Assembly: GCA_017654935.2 (NCBI GenBank)
Contig: CM065690.1
Location: forward strand, 8,397,202 to 8,461,201
Reading direction: 5' to 3'
Source: Phymorhynchus buccinoides
Lineage: Eukaryota > Mollusca > Gastropoda > Neogastropoda > Raphitomidae
DNA: 64,000 nucleotides
Part shown: positions 23,282-33,501 of the stretch, piece by piece
Position numbering within the stretch: the first letter of the stretch is position 1
How the letters are laid out: every line of letters starts with the position of its first letter
Translations under genes and position numbers: made by a program
Notes under the pieces: model-generated
What the model saw: the letters and a program-made list of their open reading frames with translations, nothing else
What the model was told of the DNA's origin: nothing
Databases searched by the model: none

Positions 23282-23378
<97 letters not shown>

Positions 23379-23400
23379 CTCTCTCTCTCTCTCTCTCTCC

Positions 23401-23466
<66 letters not shown>

Positions 23467-23552
23467 GTGTTTGTATATGTCTCATGCTTGGTATGTCTGT
23501 CTCTCTGGCTGCCTGGCTGTCTGCCTGCTTGGCAGCCTGGTAGCCGGACTCT

Positions 23553-23629
<77 letters not shown>

Positions 23630-23640
23630 GTTTGCGAACG
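23275..23640. repeat. Compound microsatellite (AC)n-(TC)n-(AC)n and (GT)n
   Basis: (AC)n spans about 23275-23375, (TC)n to about 23406, (AC)n to about 23461, then unique sequence, then (GT)n at about 23556-23630. The AC and GT tracts are mutually complementary, so this strand could form a large hairpin. Confidence 0.92.
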
Positions 23641-26192
23641 TTGTCTTCTTTGCTTCGTGTGTTCGGTTGTGGACATGGATGTAGTAGGTTCATAAAGACA
23701 GAGGGTTATAAACATAGACTATGACGACAGAACGGACTTTTTCTTTCTGTAAAGTCGGTTCCAGACTCATCGATACCATTTTCATCCTCGGATGCCTTTT
23801 TCCTACTCGCAACATCCCTTGCTACTTCGAATTCCCCCCGAGACTATAAATAGATTATGATTATTACGCATCAACCATTAACAACGCTGGGATCATTAGC
23901 GAACTTTATAGTATAGTCCAATGACTAAACCAATTTACTGGGATTACTCATGTGAGAGCTACGTGGAAACCCCGACTAGACTACAAATAGTGGAGTGTTT
24001 TCCAGGTGAGTATTTCAGGTGTGTCGTTGGGCCCACCTTGCCCTGTGCACACGGCTCATTTGTCAAATGCCAAGTTATTGATTTGTTCTTGCTGCTTTCT
24101 GTCATTCCTCCCCAGTTCGTTCATTGGCTCACCTCAACTGTCTCTTTGTTCCCCCCCAGCCTATTCCTCCCTGCCTGCCGCTTGTGGGCCGCCACAGGCG
24201 CTGCACATGGGAACTGTGTCCTTCTTTTACCCCTAGTCTGTCTTGCTTTCTTTTTCTGTTCTCCAGGTTTCTTTCTTCGTCTTGTTATTATTTTTAAATC
24301 CTCACATTTTTGTGGTCCTTATATAATTTGCCGTGTCGTTATGATTATGACACCAAGATATAGTTGGCCTGAAATCGATTAAAGCCCGACAATGCACTTC
24401 CAATGTGAAAAAAGATATCCCCAATTGTAATGACAGTCATTTTTCATACCCTGTCCTTATAACGTTTTTATTGTTGGGAGTAAGCGTTTGTTGTCTGCGT
24501 TGCGTGTGTACGATTAGTGGTTAATAATTGTCGATCTACTGCGATGTGATCTCCGCCTACTGACTACTTGCATTGCCACCCACCACTGCTAGTTGCATTG
24601 ACGGCAGATGTGTGGCGCCTGTGGCAATATAATGTGCACATCACACAATGACGACTAGGAGGATGAATCATGTGGGAAGCTGGCAGCAGGTGATGATCAT
24701 CATAGAAACCAGGTACAACGCAACAGTTACTGTTGCTGACCGACATCACTGATCAGCCCTTCACACCGACAGCTTTACTGTGTGCTCTGAACAGAAAACC
24801 ACCTTGTCTACATCATCAAAGTTATTCGTTCCTGTTTTTGTGATACAGAGACCACCTGTTGTCCAGCTTGCCGTATAGTTTCTTTGCACTGTGTCTCTAA
24901 AAGCCTACACCATAGTTATTCGTTCTCATTGCTGTGCCTTTCTAAATCCATCAAAGTGATGCTTAGTCAAAACCAGCTAGAAGTACATAACAGGTTTGAA
25001 ATCGGCGAGAAGGTGCTAAGCTAATGTTGGTTGTGGATTTATTGAACTTGTCAGTAGGCCTACAGTGAAGAGCTGTGCGTGTCGCTTGGCGTCGGTCTTT
25101 GTTTCGGGACACGTTGTTGCTGCATAGTAAGTTTCAGCCTGTATGGGTGCATATTGATTTGTATTTCAATTTGAATACCAGGCGTGTCAAGTTGTGTTCA
25201 AGATGGTAGGTCTGGTTCATAGTAAATGAGTCCAGACTAAACATGCATTTTAACATCTATTTTAATCGTGTACAAGTGGAAATAAGTTAAATTTAGAGGC
25301 CGGGTAATGAAAATAACACAAAATGATTATTGAAAGCGACTTATTTCTGTGTGTGGATAAGCAAATCAGTTTTTGTTAATGAATCTTTGCTGGAGCTTTG
25401 GAAAGTAAACGTAGGCTGATTAGTTTGTAACATTGTTAAAAATCGTTTTTAGCAACAAACAAAAAGAATGAAACTATTGTCTCGATTGAAAAGGTTTCTC
25501 TCCGTTCAGAACTTGAAATAAAATGTCCGTATTGTTTTGTGTCTTAAAAAAAAAGTATATCCTAATCTTTGAAGTATAATGCGCAATTTTCATTACTTTG
25601 AGTTTACTATCTGTTCATTATCATTCTGTGAATTGTATATTATTATTTTCCAGCAACAGTTGGAAAGGAGATTACAAATAAGATGTTTAACCGCATAATT
25701 TTGATTAAACACTGAAGAAGAAAAAACCCTTATAAATCATCGATTGTTTTTGTCTTTTGGGTCACGGTTTTTGTTTTTCTTCTTCAGTTTTGTGTTATTA
25801 TCTTATTTGGATAAAGCTAGTAAAAACAAATCTTAGCTTGTTGCTGTCGGTTTGTTTTAACTTGTAAGTACGCCTAATACTGAAATTCTCAACTGTTAAT
25901 CAAGTAGCTTTGATTAAGAAGAAAATGGCTGCACTCTTTTCCTCTACCCCCCTCCCCCTTCACATCCCTCCCCACCTCCACGCGCTTCATTAAAAGAAGA
26001 AAAAAAGAGAAGAAATAAATCCCACCAACCCAAGAGCTAGGGTGACTCAGCTTCTAGGCCTACACAAAACACGACAGACCCAGCAGGCCTAGCCTGTGAC
26101 CCCAGCTTTATCGCCCAGTACACTCATCCTCAACGGTGGTAGTGAAATAAGAATCGCAACATGTAAATCACTAGTTAATGTAGTGTAGTGTA
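23641..26192. other. Longest stretch without a recognised repeat or gene
   Basis: About 2.5 kb of A/T-rich sequence. One strong donor-like site, CCAG|GTGAGTATTTC near 24005, follows an open stretch from 23921, but the peptide is not recognised and the acceptor side is weak. The C-rich patch at 25950-25985 is not coding. Nothing else could be supported. Confidence 0.45.
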
Positions 26193-26203
26193 GTGTGTGT
26201 GTG

Positions 26204-26294
<91 letters not shown>

Positions 26295-26300
26295 GTCTGT
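26193..26300. repeat. (GTCT)n microsatellite
   Basis: About 25 units of GTCT with one GTTT variant, preceded by (GT)n, ending 60 bp before an LTR retrotransposon insertion. Confidence 0.9.
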
Positions 26301-26360
26301 AAGAGTCAGAGAGAGTGAGGAAGTGGAAAAAGGGAAAAAAGGACATGACATGTGGCTATG

Positions 26361-28068
26361 TGTGACGAGGTAATGGGTTAAAAGGCTAAGTCTCTAGGGA
26401 AGACTTTAGATAATTTGCCTTTAGCCCACTTCTCTAGGGTATGGGAGATGAGCAACTTTCCCGGCCCCTTTTCATCTAATAAATTTATATTTGTGCCCGG
26501 GTTCTGGCTCGTCAGATGGTTGTAAGAAATACAAGTGGTTGAATTGCTCTAAATGGCAGACAGAGAGAAGTAAGGTTTTACATGAAATTACAAGACTCCC
26601 ACTCTCATCAGTCTGACCAAAGGGTTCAGGATTATTTGACACTTGTATTTTATTTACTCCCAAAATCTGCATAAGATGATGCAACAATAATAATAAAGCA
26701 GCTCAATGGCGCCAAAACAAAATATGGATAAAAACACAATGAAATCCGAAAGGATTCACAAGACTTTTGTCTTTCTATAAGGTTCGCCCCATGCCGGAAG
26801 GGTTACTAATTATGTTCGGTGTCCGTAGGAAAGTTCAAATGATTGGCGCAGTCAGGTAGACTTAGCTGTTTGAAGTTCTGGGCTTGCTCGTCAGGTGAGA
26901 GTAGCTCCCAGTCGTTCCTATTACGGCTTCGCGGGATGGCACGGTTCAGGCGTGGTCTCCTCGCGGATTCTGGGTGCAGGTTGTCTTGGCGACGGACCCG
27001 TCTTGGTGCTTGGTGGAGTCCGGGATGATCGTCCGGCCCACGATGCCCTGCTGATAATCACAGGAGAAGGTGGATGTAGATCTCTATGGCTTAGAGACAA
27101 GGGGCTTCAGTCGGCAGGGAATTAGTGAATCCCAACCGGCTTGAAGGCTTCCCTTGTACAATAGCACTACATGTAGTTAATAAATAAACTGAATTTCAGT
27201 TAACAAACTGAGATCAGTAAAACATAAAAGGTGATCAATCCATCATCACTCTCCATCCAACACCTGGAAAGGAATGGTATCATAAAGTGCAAGATTGCGG
27301 CCCATAGGTTTCCTACTAAAAATAGACAAAAGGGTTAGTAGGCATAAACTCCGGTTCTGGTACCAAAAGTGTTCAAGTCAAAAACACACACACACACAAA
27401 TAATCAGTGCACATAAATAGAATAGAATGTTTACCACTTCTTTTCTATAACATATCTATCTACTCCTTATTCATCATTGAACATAGGATCTAGATCAAAA
27501 CTAGAGTCAAACAAACCAGATCTCAATCACCTGCCATCAATAATACTTACTAGTGGGCTTATGATGACTGGTTGTGAGTGTTGCTCTAGCTACGTTTCAG
27601 CATCTTGTGTGACAACTTTTTCTCACCACTCCAATTATAGCCTTCACTTTCAAACAATGAAAGCCTGCTATTGGTGTATTACAGTCCATACGTCACAAGA
27701 TTGCTGTTCTAAATGTACCGAACAATCACGCGCCTATTACATCCTTATCACGTGCCGACATTCAAATCTTTCTCGTGCTCAGAAAGGAAGGGGTTGAAAG
27801 GGGCCGACTGTGGTGGTCACTTTCTTGTGATGTGACGGTAGAAAGGGGGGGGGGGGGATGAAGGGAGATAACCTCGGTAGATGGTACGTGCTGACCAGGG
27901 AGAAAGAGATAACGCCCTTCCGCGGCGTTCGTTTGAAGCAGCGGGGCAATTAACGTGGCGGCTGGACAGAGAAATGTAAAGGCGAGGGGGGGGGGAGGGG
28001 AGGGGAGGGGGGGGGGGGGTGTAGATAAGAAATAAAGAAAGTGGGTCGCGCGGGACACTTACGTCACA
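26361..28068 (-). repeat. 3' LTR of copy 2
   Basis: On the + strand it starts TGTGACGAGGTAATGGG and ends ACACTTACGTCACA. In element orientation an ATATAAATTTATTAG box lies about 120 bp before the LTR end and an AATAAA lies upstream of that. Their roles as promoter and polyadenylation signals are inferred. Confidence 0.95.
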
Positions 28069-28152
28069 GAGGCCCCCCGAAGAAAAGATTCTGGTACCGG
28101 AATCTTCCTGTGGAACGCCGACTCCACTTTCGACTTGGGCGACAGGGACAAA

Positions 28153-30441
28153 TTAGTGGGGAGACTGGGTCGGCTGGAATGGTGGAACATCTGGTCGCAA
28201 CACAGAGTTCAAAGGAGCAGGTGGGTTAGAGATCAGTGGAATGGATTCCGACTGAGGTTGGTGCGGCAATCCTGTGTTGAGTTGTCCCAAGGTTGATTGC
28301 AGAATAGCAAACACCTCTTGCCTGAGTTTCCCCTTTAGCCTGGATTCATCATTGCTGATGATGTGGTTTGGTAGGCCGATTCGGGCGAAAATGGCTTTGA
28401 GTGCCGCAGCTATCTGACTAGCATCAAGTGAGGAGATTGGGGCGGCATCGCACTGCATGGTACATATGTCGACCACGGTGACTATGTACCGGAATTTCTT
28501 CTTCCGTTTAGGTAGAGGCCCGACCAAGTCGACTGCCACTCGCTGAAAGGGAGGGGTAGGTGACGGCTGTACGTGCGGCGGCCTGTCCCGATAGTACCTT
28601 CGGTGGGTGTTTGCGGGTACAGTGCTGCCTTTCACCTGAGGTACCTGTGGCGAGTGGTCTTGGGTCGTTAGGCGGACATTCCTTGGGAAGGATTTTCCAA
28701 GTTGTGGCGGACTTGGGGACTTGGGACAATCTGGATTGGCTCGCGCGGCAATTTGGTTTGCCGCGTTGAGAGGTTTCTTCCCTGCTGAGGGAGATTTGCT
28801 CTTTGGGAAGGAGGGAGGGAGTTGGTTTGTGGATTGGGGAGAAGGGAATCCTGCTGAAACAATAGCAGGTTGAGAGGGGTGCCCTAAAAACACATACTGT
28901 GATCCCAGTATGAGGTCATAGACAGGACTGTCCATGAGCACTGCCTTGATGGGTCCCTTAACATATCTGGTGTCGACATTGATTATGGCGACTGGCAAAG
29001 TGGATGGGGGGATTGCAGCATCAGGGCCTTGCAGAGAGATGAAGTCTCCCGTGTATGCTGACGCGGGGACTAAGGATCCACAGACAATGGCGTCGCATGA
29101 CAGTCCAGTGTCATAGAGACACTGAACAGGGATGTTGTTGACAGTCGCCTGTCCAACGACTGACGGTGTGCCTGGACACTGTACTGGGGAGGGGTTTGTG
29201 CAATTCTGCGAAGTCGAGACGACTTGCATAGTTGCAACATTTTGCCGCTTGTAAGCAAGTTTCCTGCAGTCATCCCGATTGTGGGTGTTCGACTTGCAGT
29301 ATGAGCAGAATAAGGGTTGCCCCAGTGGTTGTCGTTCATGGGTAGAACTGTTTGACCCACTGTTGGAGTTGGGGTTAAACCTGCTCTGCTGTGAAGCAGT
29401 GGACCCAACTACTTGCTGTAGTTTTGGCCTTTTAGGGGCGCTAGGTTCATCATGGGCTAGAGTGTACCGGTCACTTAGCTGGATGAGGTCAGCCAGAGTT
29501 GTGGCACCTTGTTCGGCAGTAAAGGTGCGTAACTCTGGGGACATGGTTTCGCGCAGTTGCTCGCCAACCATCAGTTCCCTGAGATCCTCATAGGACTCAG
29601 ATTTGGCAGAAAGCGACACCCATTTAGTCAGATAGTTCCCCAGTCTATCTGAAAATTGGGCATAGGACTCTCCCCTACCTTTTCTGGTTGTCCGGAACTT
29701 TTTCCGGTAGGCGTCCGCTGTCAACTCGTATCTGTTGAGCAGGGCTTCTTTCAAAGCTGGGTAGTCGGTAATTTGGCTTGACGGAAGTTTACTGTATACC
29801 TCATAAGCCACACCCCTGAGACTTTGGGCAAGCTTGAGGTTGAATTTTTCCGGAGCAAGCTCAAATTCCTGGGCCAGTCTTTCAAATCTATCGAGGAATG
29901 CATCGATAGACTCTGTTGCCTCATTGAATGCCTCCAATGTGAAGGTCATGGCTGAGGTATGAATGGGAGGGGGAAAATTTTGAGGGGCAGCAGTCTCAGA
30001 GTCTGCTGAGTTTTCAAGCTGCTTCATAGCTAGTTCATGGTCTCGCGCCTTTTCTCGCTCAGTGGCCTCAAGTTCGAGTTCTTTATTTTTGGCATCCTGC
30101 ACTAGTTGTCTCTGCCTTAACTCATGAGTACGGATTTGCTCTTGAGCGTCGCGAGCTTTATCAGCCTCTTGCGCCTCATGAGCTCTCTGTTTGTCTTTCT
30201 GAGCCTCCTCGCGGACTTTATCAGCCTCTTGAGCCTCATGGGCTCTCTGTTTGTCTTTCTGAGCCTCCTCGCGGACTTTATCAGCCTCTTGAGCCTCCCG
30301 AGCTTTGTCAGCCTCAGCCACCTCGCGAGCTTTCTCTTTGTCATATTCAGATATGACAAAATTGGCTAACTCTTGGCCTGACAATCCTAGAGACTCTCCC
30401 CATTCTTTAAGTTCCCGCCTAAGTTTAACAATCTCAGCCAT
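28153..30441 (-). CDS. Gag-protease-integrase remnant polyprotein of a non-autonomous Gypsy-type element (762 aa)
   Basis: One open frame starts at ATG 30441 and stops at 28153. Residues about 1-170 are a highly charged coiled-coil with tandem copies of EADKVREEAQKDKQRAHEAQ. Residues about 175-330 are a retrotransposon gag domain (AFLDRFERLAQ, YPALKEALLNRYELT, ELMVGEQLRETMSPELRTF). A CCHC zinc knuckle (CSYCKSNTHNRDDC) follows, then a protease-like domain with YDTGLSCDAIV (Asp-Thr-Gly) and YDLILGSQYV. The last third keeps part of an integrase core (FQRVAVDLVGPLP, IVTVVD, LPNHIISNDES) but the usual catalytic tail is replaced. Reverse transcriptase and RNase H are missing between protease and integrase. 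A frame this long, in a copy with near-identical LTRs, suggests the protein was functional when the copy inserted. Confidence 0.9.
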   Translation of the reverse strand: MAEIVKLRRELKEWGESLGLSGQELANFVISEYDKEKAREVAEADKAREAQEADKVREEAQKDKQRAHEAQEADKVREEAQKDKQRAHEAQEADKARDAQEQIRTHELRQRQLVQDAKNKELELEATEREKARDHELAMKQLENSADSETAAPQNFPPPIHTSAMTFTLEAFNEATESIDAFLDRFERLAQEFELAPEKFNLKLAQSLRGVAYEVYSKLPSSQITDYPALKEALLNRYELTADAYRKKFRTTRKGRGESYAQFSDRLGNYLTKWVSLSAKSESYEDLRELMVGEQLRETMSPELRTFTAEQGATTLADLIQLSDRYTLAHDEPSAPKRPKLQQVVGSTASQQSRFNPNSNSGSNSSTHERQPLGQPLFCSYCKSNTHNRDDCRKLAYKRQNVATMQVVSTSQNCTNPSPVQCPGTPSVVGQATVNNIPVQCLYDTGLSCDAIVCGSLVPASAYTGDFISLQGPDAAIPPSTLPVAIINVDTRYVKGPIKAVLMDSPVYDLILGSQYVFLGHPSQPAIVSAGFPSPQSTNQLPPSFPKSKSPSAGKKPLNAANQIAARANPDCPKSPSPPQLGKSFPRNVRLTTQDHSPQVPQVKGSTVPANTHRRYYRDRPPHVQPSPTPPFQRVAVDLVGPLPKRKKKFRYIVTVVDICTMQCDAAPISSLDASQIAAALKAIFARIGLPNHIISNDESRLKGKLRQEVFAILQSTLGQLNTGLPHQPQSESIPLISNPPAPLNSVLRPDVPPFQPTQSPH

Positions 30442-30687
30442 GGTTGTAAATACAACTATTCAAAATAAAAACAAAGCTGCTGAGTTGAATGTATCAAACA
30501 ACACTTAACTATTTCAACATAAACAGAAATAGCATGCACATCAAAATAAAGTCATAAATAGCATTCAAACAAATCAAATCAAAACACAGTGAACCAAATC
30601 ACAATAACTTTCCCAGTGGACACAAGATCAGTTTTGAAAAGGAACTACAGTTTGAATTGAAATTTGTTAGACTTTATGAAAAAAAAT

Positions 30688-30707
30688 ATCCCGGACGCGA
30701 GCCCCCA
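30688..30707 (-). promoter_or_regulatory. Primer-binding site, tRNA-Pro-like with two extra bases
   Basis: In element orientation, six bases after the 5' LTR end, the sequence is TGGGGGCTCGCGTCCGGGAT. The classic tRNA-Pro primer-binding site of murine leukaemia virus has the same sequence without one CG. The extra CG may reflect the local tRNA or a mutation. Confidence 0.75.
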
Positions 30708-30713
30708 ATTAGA

Positions 30714-32416
30714 TGTGACGAGGTAATGGGTTAAAAGGCTAAGTCTCTAGGGAAGACTTTAGATAATTTGCCTTTAGCCCACTTCTCTAGGGTATGGGAG
30801 ATGAGCAACTTTCCCGGCCCCTTTTCATCTAATAAATTTATATTTGTGCCCGGGTTCTGGCTCGTATGGTTGTAAGAAATACAAGTGGTTGAATTGCTCT
30901 AAATGGCAGACAGAGAGAAGTAGGGTTTTACATGAAATTACAAGACTCCCACTCTCATCAGTCTGACCAAAGGGTTCAGGATTATTTGACACTTGTATTT
31001 TATTTACTCCCAAAATCTGCATAAGATTATGCAACAATAATAATAAAGCAGCTCAATGGCGCCAAAACAAAATATGGATAAAAAAACAATGAAATCCGAA
31101 AGGATTCACAAGACTTTTGTCTTTCTATAAGGTTCGCCCCATGCCGGAAGGGTTACTAATTATATTCGGTGTCCGTAGGAAAGTTCAAATGATTGGCGCA
31201 GTCAGGTAGACTTAGCTGTTTGAAGTTCTGGGCTTGCTCGTCAGGTGAGAGTAGCTCCCAGTCGTTCCTATTACGGCTTCGCGGGATGGCACGGTTCAGG
31301 CGTGGTCTCCTCGCGGATTCTGGGTGCAGGTTGTCTTGGCGACGGACCCGTCTTGGTGCTTGGTGGAGTCCGGGATGATCGTCCGGCCCACGATGCCCTG
31401 CTGATAATCACAGGAGAAGGTGGATGTAGATCTCTATGGCTTAGAGACAAGGGGCTTCAGTCGGCAGGGAATTAGTGAATCCCAACCGGCTTGAAGGCTT
31501 CCCTTGTACAATAGCACTACATGTAGTTAATAAATAAACTGAATTTCAGTTAACAAACTGAGATCAGTAAAACATAAAAGGTGATCAATCCATCATCACT
31601 CTCCATCCAACACCTGGAAAGGAATGGTATCATAAAGTGCAAGATTGCGGCCCATAGGTTTCCTACTAAAAATAGACAAAAGGGTTAGTAGGCATAAACT
31701 CCGGTTCTGGTACCAAAAGTGTTCAAGTCAAAAACACACACACACACAAATAATCAGTGCACATAAATAGAATAGAATGTTTACCACTTCTTTTCTATAA
31801 CATATCTATCTACTCCTTATTCATCATTGAACATAGGATCTAGATCAAAACTAGAGTCAAACAAACCAGATCTCAATCACCTGCCATCAATAATACTTAC
31901 TAGTGGGCTTATGATGACTGGTTGTGAGTGTTGCTCTAGCTACGTTTCAGCATCTTGTGTGACAACTTTTTCTCACCACTCCAATTATAGCCTTCACTTT
32001 CAAACAATGAAAGCCTGCTATTGGTGTATTACAGTCCATACGTCACAAGATTGCTGTTCTAAATGTACCGAACAATCACGCGCCTATTCCATCCTTATCA
32101 CGTGCCGACATTCAAATCTTTCTCGTGCTCAGAAAGGAAGGGGTTGAAAGGGGCCGACTGTGGTGGTCACTTTCTTGTGATGTGACGGTAGAAAGGGGGG
32201 GGGGGGGGGATGAAGGGAGATAACCTCGGTAGATGGTACGTGCTGACCAGGGAGAAAGAGATAACGCCCTTCCGCGGCGTTCGTTTGAAGCAGCGGGGCA
32301 ATTAACGTGGCGGCTGGACAGAGAAATGTAAAGGCGAGGGGGGGGGAGGGGAGAGGGGGGGGGGGGGGGTAGATAAGAAATAAAGAAAGTGGGTCGCGCG
32401 GGACACTTACGTCACA
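30714..32416 (-). repeat. 5' LTR of copy 2
   Basis: A 1703-bp LTR, near-identical to 26361-28068. Differences seen include GCTCGTATGG versus GCTCGTCAGATGG, AGATTATGC versus AGATGATGC, and poly-G length. Confidence 0.95.
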
Positions 32417-32421
32417 CTATG

Positions 32422-32664
32422 AACGAAAAAAAGGACAGGTGGAAACAAAATTGAATAACATTCCACGATTGAATTGATTTGCATTGTTGAATTAATGTTG
32501 ATGTAAACATATTACAAAACACACTGATTGGCGTACATGTTACTTTCCAAAGCACCATGTACTAATGGTTTATTTGGAAACAGATTAGCACAGTCGCTAC
32601 CTGTGTGGATTACGTCTGTTCAAAAGAACAGTTAGATGTGTGTGTGTGTGTGCGTGCGTGCGTG

Positions 32665-32724
<60 letters not shown>

Positions 32725-33499
32725 ACATGAAATAATGTGTTTAATGTCTAAATGCTAAGAAAAGTCCAGACTGGCCATGATTCACTTATTTCTAATTCTT
32801 TCCAGAAACCGATTCAGTCTTCATATAAAATGTTCTGGTTATATTATTAGAGAGATAAACAAGGGAGAGAGAGAGAGGGGGGGGGGGGGAGAGAGAGAGA
32901 AACCAACAGACAGAGGGAATGTATACAAATGTTCGGCTTTTCCTTTACAGCAAGGAAGAACGGCAACGATGAACGTGGGGTTTTGTTGTACCATGGTAAT
33001 TGTGAACAAGGCAACTATATATTGATAGTCAAGAAACCAGACGTTCACTACAACAAATGAATCAAAGTGATTTTGCCTCGTGTGGACGGAGACACTCTCT
33101 TTACCTAAAAGAACAACATTATCTTCCTTCAACTGAGAGTGATTTTCATTCAAACTGAACTTGGAAAAAACCACTACGTATTATACATTGTTATACATAA
33201 TACATCTTTCAGTCAAGGTCGCGGTGTCAAACGCCTATACTTACCTACAGGCAGAGAGGGGGGCTAGTTAATAGGCCTACATGTATTGGCTTCGGAAATA
33301 AAGCTGCTCGACAATTCGTGCCCACTTGTCATCCAGGTGTAAAAATCTTCGACCAGTCAGCCGTGACTTAATCCTACTGTGCTCACATTATTCAGGCCTG
33401 ACGGGGGTTCGATTTCTTCACAGATACTGACTTAACTACCTACATATCTACCCAACTGCGCCCATTAATTCATACCTGCCTGTACCTTGCAACACTGAG
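32422..33499. other. Region upstream of the SHANK-like long exon
   Basis: It contains (GT)n/(GC)n at about 32637-32724 and a GA/G-rich tract at about 32853-32900. No promoter element could be identified with confidence. CTGCCTGTACCTTGCAACACTGAG just before the exon could be a splice acceptor. Confidence 0.5.
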
Positions 33500-33501
33500 C
33501 A

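Larger units (their letters stand above)
26361..32416 (-). mobile_element. LTR retrotransposon copy 2, complete ends, no reverse transcriptase, TSD CTATG
   Basis: A 6056-bp minus-strand element with two near-identical LTRs (1708 and 1703 bp) and a 2.6-kb interior. The 5-bp duplication CTATG is at 26356-26360 and 32417-32421. In element orientation it starts TGTGACGTAAGTG and ends CCTCGTCACA. The interior holds a primer-binding site next to the 5' LTR, one 762-codon frame, and a G-rich stretch (CGGGGGGCCTC) next to the 3' LTR where a polypurine tract is expected. The LTRs differ at only about six positions plus poly-G length, so insertion was recent. Reverse transcriptase and RNase H are absent, so movement would need enzymes in trans. 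Two introduced sibling copies lie at 6839-10427 and 38423-40196. Confidence 0.95.

Noticed and set aside
23275..23640. Z-DNA or recombination hotspot function of the AC/GT tracts
   Set aside because: Such tracts are common across the whole window, and nothing ties this one to a function.
23254..23724. Long Thr-His, Cys-Val and Ser-Leu repeat frames
   Set aside because: These are translations of (AC)n, (GT)n and (TC)n. The same applies at 48237-48765, 50571-51092, 19230-19520 and 62514-62927.
23921..24005. Possible exon ending at CCAG|GTGAGT
   Set aside because: The donor is strong, but the peptide is unrecognised, the acceptor (TATAG) is weak and the phase does not link to any other exon.
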